A stretch of 44,779 nucleotides of DNA from NCBI RefSeq assembly GCF_014696715.1, contig NZ_JACJQO010000030.1, forward strand, positions 1 to 44,779, read 5' to 3'. Below the pieces are notes generated by a model. The model did no database searches. It saw nothing but the letters and a program-made list of their open reading frames with translations, and was not told the DNA's origin. Numbering within the stretch: position 1 is the stretch's first letter; every line of letters starts with the position of its first letter. The translations under genes were made by a program, and so were the position numbers. This DNA comes from Pseudanabaena sp. FACHB-2040. Its GTDB lineage: Bacteria; Cyanobacteriota; Cyanobacteriia; Phormidesmidales; Phormidesmidaceae. Positions 42,778 through 44,779 of the stretch are shown piece after piece.

Positions 42778-42990
42778 TCCAGACTTAGCTGTCTATTTAT
42801 TTAACGCTTAGTGAGCGAAGAATAAATCCTTCAAACTTGTACAAACAAGTCATCGTAAGGGCTCTATCTTTTCCTTCTATCGCAAAGCTGTACTCACTTT
42901 CTTCTACAACAAGCTAGCAAATAATCTGCAACTCGGATTAATTTCGTTTTTGTCTAAGCTTCTATCAGCCAGTTATTCTCAGAGCAAACT

Positions 42991-43581
42991 ATGGACACTT
43001 CAACGCTTTCGCCATCTCAAGCAAGACTAAAGCTTACAATTATCAATAAGCAAGCTGAAGCAAAAAATAGTTACGAGCTCCATGCTGACATGAAAGATAT
43101 GGGCTTGCCTGATGAAGTCATAGAAATATTAGAACAAATTTTGAGGGTCACATCCAAGGTTGCAGGCAAGGCGATTTCTATTGGGAAAATAATTGTCGTT
43201 AGTCTATTAGAGTATGCTAAAAAGCACCCGCTGCAAGTAGCAGGTCTCGCACTTGGTCTTGGTGCAACCTATGCTATCGGGCTTGCAGTTCATAGTTTAT
43301 TTGCTGTAGCTCCAGCAGTATCTCACTGGTTCGGAATTGGACCTTTGCTGGCAAAATTAGTAGGAGTTATAGCAGGCTTATTTAAAACCGTTGCCATGCC
43401 GGTTATGGTTGCAGCACCTCTAGTTGGTGTTGTCGCTGGTGAGATGCTCGACAGAAAGTTCCCTATCGTTAGTCAAAGTGTTAAAGAAATAGCAGAAGGC
43501 TTTTTTGAGCTCTTCAGCCAAATTATTAACTCTCTGAAAGATGAATTTGACTTTGGTCAGACCAATCAAGCCTACAACTAG
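42991..43581 (+). CDS. Membrane protein with hydrophobic core
   Basis: A 196-residue protein: a charged N-terminus (~60 residues, INKQAEAKNSYELHADMKDMGLPDEVIEILEQI), then hydrophobic segments at ~68-160 (VAGLALGLGATYAIGLAV, LLAKLVGVIAGLFKTVAMPVMVAAPLVGVVAGEM) and an acidic amphipathic C-terminus (ELFSQIINSLKDEFDFG). AT-rich codon use sets it apart from the 8-12 kb region. It is 213 bp after the previous gene and 39 bp before the next. No family recognised. Confidence 0.65.
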   Translation: MDTSTLSPSQARLKLTIINKQAEAKNSYELHADMKDMGLPDEVIEILEQILRVTSKVAGKAISIGKIIVVSLLEYAKKHPLQVAGLALGLGATYAIGLAVHSLFAVAPAVSHWFGIGPLLAKLVGVIAGLFKTVAMPVMVAAPLVGVVAGEMLDRKFPIVSQSVKEIAEGFFELFSQIINSLKDEFDFGQTNQAYN

Positions 43582-43620
43582 GCAATCAGTAAATCGAACC
43601 TCTAGAGATTAACAGTAGAC

Positions 43621-44250
43621 ATGTCTTACAGAAAACTCAGCAAAGAAGAAATTCTTAAGCTTATTGCTCAGCTTAAAAAAGATCCTGGTGCTAAATATCG
43701 CCTTCTAGCAGATTTAGGTATTACAACTGCTGGAATGGCGGGAGCAGGAGCTGTTGCTGCGCTAGCAGGAGCGAGCACTGTACCTGTTGGTTTCGGTATC
43801 ACAGCATTGACAGGTGCTACTATAGCTGTCGCCGCTCCTGTTGCGTTAGTTGCAGGTGTAGCTGTAGCGGGTGGTGTGGCGGCTTTTGGTGTGACACAAG
43901 CAGTTAGATTCAAAGCTCGTCAACGTGGTCAACGCGAGCAAATGATCCGGCAACTAGAAGAGATGCTACGTGATGTAAATTACGCAGAAACTAAAGCAAA
44001 AGCAACTGAATCAGACAAAACTAAGTTTATTCTAATTTTAGAGGAACCTGTCAAGCTTAATTTAATCAGTCCTGAAGATGCTTCTGACTTGATTCAACTT
44101 GTCGAGCATGGCCAAATTACTCTCTTTGAAGCTTACCGGCTTGTAAAAGATATTCTCAAGGATTTCAACATAGATAAAGCAGAGAAGGCAAAAATCCTGT
44201 TGCCTAAATTATTAGGAGGAAGTACGGGTTCTGACCGTAAAGTCGTTTAA
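43621..44250 (+). CDS. Membrane protein with glycine-rich hairpin and helical tail
   Basis: A 209-residue protein. A charged start (KLSKEEILKLIAQLKKDP) is followed by Ala/Gly-rich membrane segments at ~34-100 (AGAGAVAALAGASTVPVGFG, VAAPVALVAGVAVAGGVAAFGV). A charged cytoplasmic tail follows, whose middle (QREQMIRQLEEMLRDV, later LIQLVEHGQITLFEAYRLVKDIL) is helical and resembles an adaptor domain. It is the last gene of the cluster. Function unknown. Confidence 0.65.
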   Translation: MSYRKLSKEEILKLIAQLKKDPGAKYRLLADLGITTAGMAGAGAVAALAGASTVPVGFGITALTGATIAVAAPVALVAGVAVAGGVAAFGVTQAVRFKARQRGQREQMIRQLEEMLRDVNYAETKAKATESDKTKFILILEEPVKLNLISPEDASDLIQLVEHGQITLFEAYRLVKDILKDFNIDKAEKAKILLPKLLGGSTGSDRKVV

Positions 44251-44779
44251 ACGCCTCGTAGATTCCAAATTACCAGTGCTGCATTTGGGCGCAACTTAGT
44301 GTGATAACATTGCCCGAATAGTTGCATCTCGCACAACTAATCAACGACAGAATAAGCCTTTCAGGCGACGAAAGGGGCAAAAATCGGCTCTGTACTACTG
44401 ATTTCTGAGAAGTTTTAGCCCGATTTTAGCCCAGGAGTGTACTAGTCAAACCCCTGATCCACGAGCGAGGTGCTCAAGATTTAGGCTAAGTTCATGCGGC
44501 TTTACAGGTGTTTTACGGCTGAGCTAGCTGAGAAAGTTTACATTAGAGCTGAAGCAAGCTAGCTCTCCTATAGCAAGCCTTTATGGATAACCGCCCTGGC
44601 ATTGCTGCCGAGCTTATAAAGTCTTTCTAAAGCCCAAGCCAGATTTCAACCCGACCTCTATACTGACCCACGAGATGCGCAACGAGATTCAAATTATTAC
44701 AGCAGGTCTGGGTTTCAAGCTCCTGAGCCAATCCAGCACGGTTGAGTAGATTCCAAACAATTTGACCTGCCAATGAGGG
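44251..44779. other. Window end, no supported gene
   Basis: About 530 bp with short frames only. GCTGCATTTGGGCGCAACTTA near 44280 resembles the MITE terminal repeat with small differences. A short frame near 44662-44748 has a histidine-kinase-like phrase (LTHEMRNEIQIITAGL) but no further support, so I do not call a gene. Confidence 0.3.

Noticed and set aside
44662-44748. Histidine-kinase H-box-like phrase at the window end
   Set aside because: Only about 28 codons with no kinase domain before the stop; too weak to call.

Overview
The window looks like a plasmid, or a plasmid-derived island, from a filamentous cyanobacterium of the Leptolyngbya/Nodosilinea kind. The evidence is frequent GCGATCGC-type (HIP1) octamers, cyanobacterial families (DUF2949, Uma2, DUF433, four-cysteine Ser/Thr kinase, type IV pilin-like G/H protein), a ParA partition operon and a DUF3854 primase/helicase-like replication protein. 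No rRNA, tRNA or CRISPR array was recognised, and no relaxase was seen.

Layout. 1-2.1 kb: a DUF2949 gene, a frameshifted NERD-domain remnant running into an unknown ORF, and an XRE-type regulator. 2.1-8.2 kb: plasmid maintenance. A ParA/ribbon-helix-helix operon is bracketed by two copies of a 19-bp palindrome; a large DUF3854 protein and two small unknown genes lie on the opposite strand. 8.4-11.6 kb: a five-gene plus-strand operon (HTH/coiled-coil protein, small protein, secreted protein, membrane protein, membrane-anchored protein with a DNA-binding-like tail). 12.4-15.8 kb: a tyrosine recombinase operon with a winged-helix-like partner. 15.8-19.1 kb: IS debris, a 256-bp MITE-like element and an AT-rich pentapeptide-repeat membrane protein.

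19.3-44.3 kb is a defence-type accessory region. It holds a NACHT STAND NTPase with a pentapeptide-repeat sensor encoded by a 15-bp minisatellite, an integron-type attC site followed by an orphan 128-aa gene, and twin minimal tyrosine recombinases (one broken). Next comes a dispersed type I restriction-modification locus (hsdM-hsdS and hsdR). Directly downstream of hsdR are a kinase with an NFG instead of DFG motif and a CBS-CBS-HEPN-DUF7662-DUF4268 fusion. A WYL-domain regulator is divergent from hsdM. Small cargo genes (isochorismatase-like hydrolase, DUF6883, DUF4926, DUF433, Uma2) sit between hsdS and hsdR. The right end has a pilin-like protein, a YaaW-like protein and three glycine/alanine-rich membrane proteins, split by a frameshifted IS4-like insertion sequence.

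The strongest candidates for something undescribed are (a) the hsdR-kinase-CBS/HEPN/DUF4268 operon under a WYL regulator and (b) the YaaW/glycine-zipper membrane protein cluster at 39.9-44.3 kb. All functional assignments come from reading motifs by eye; no database search was possible.
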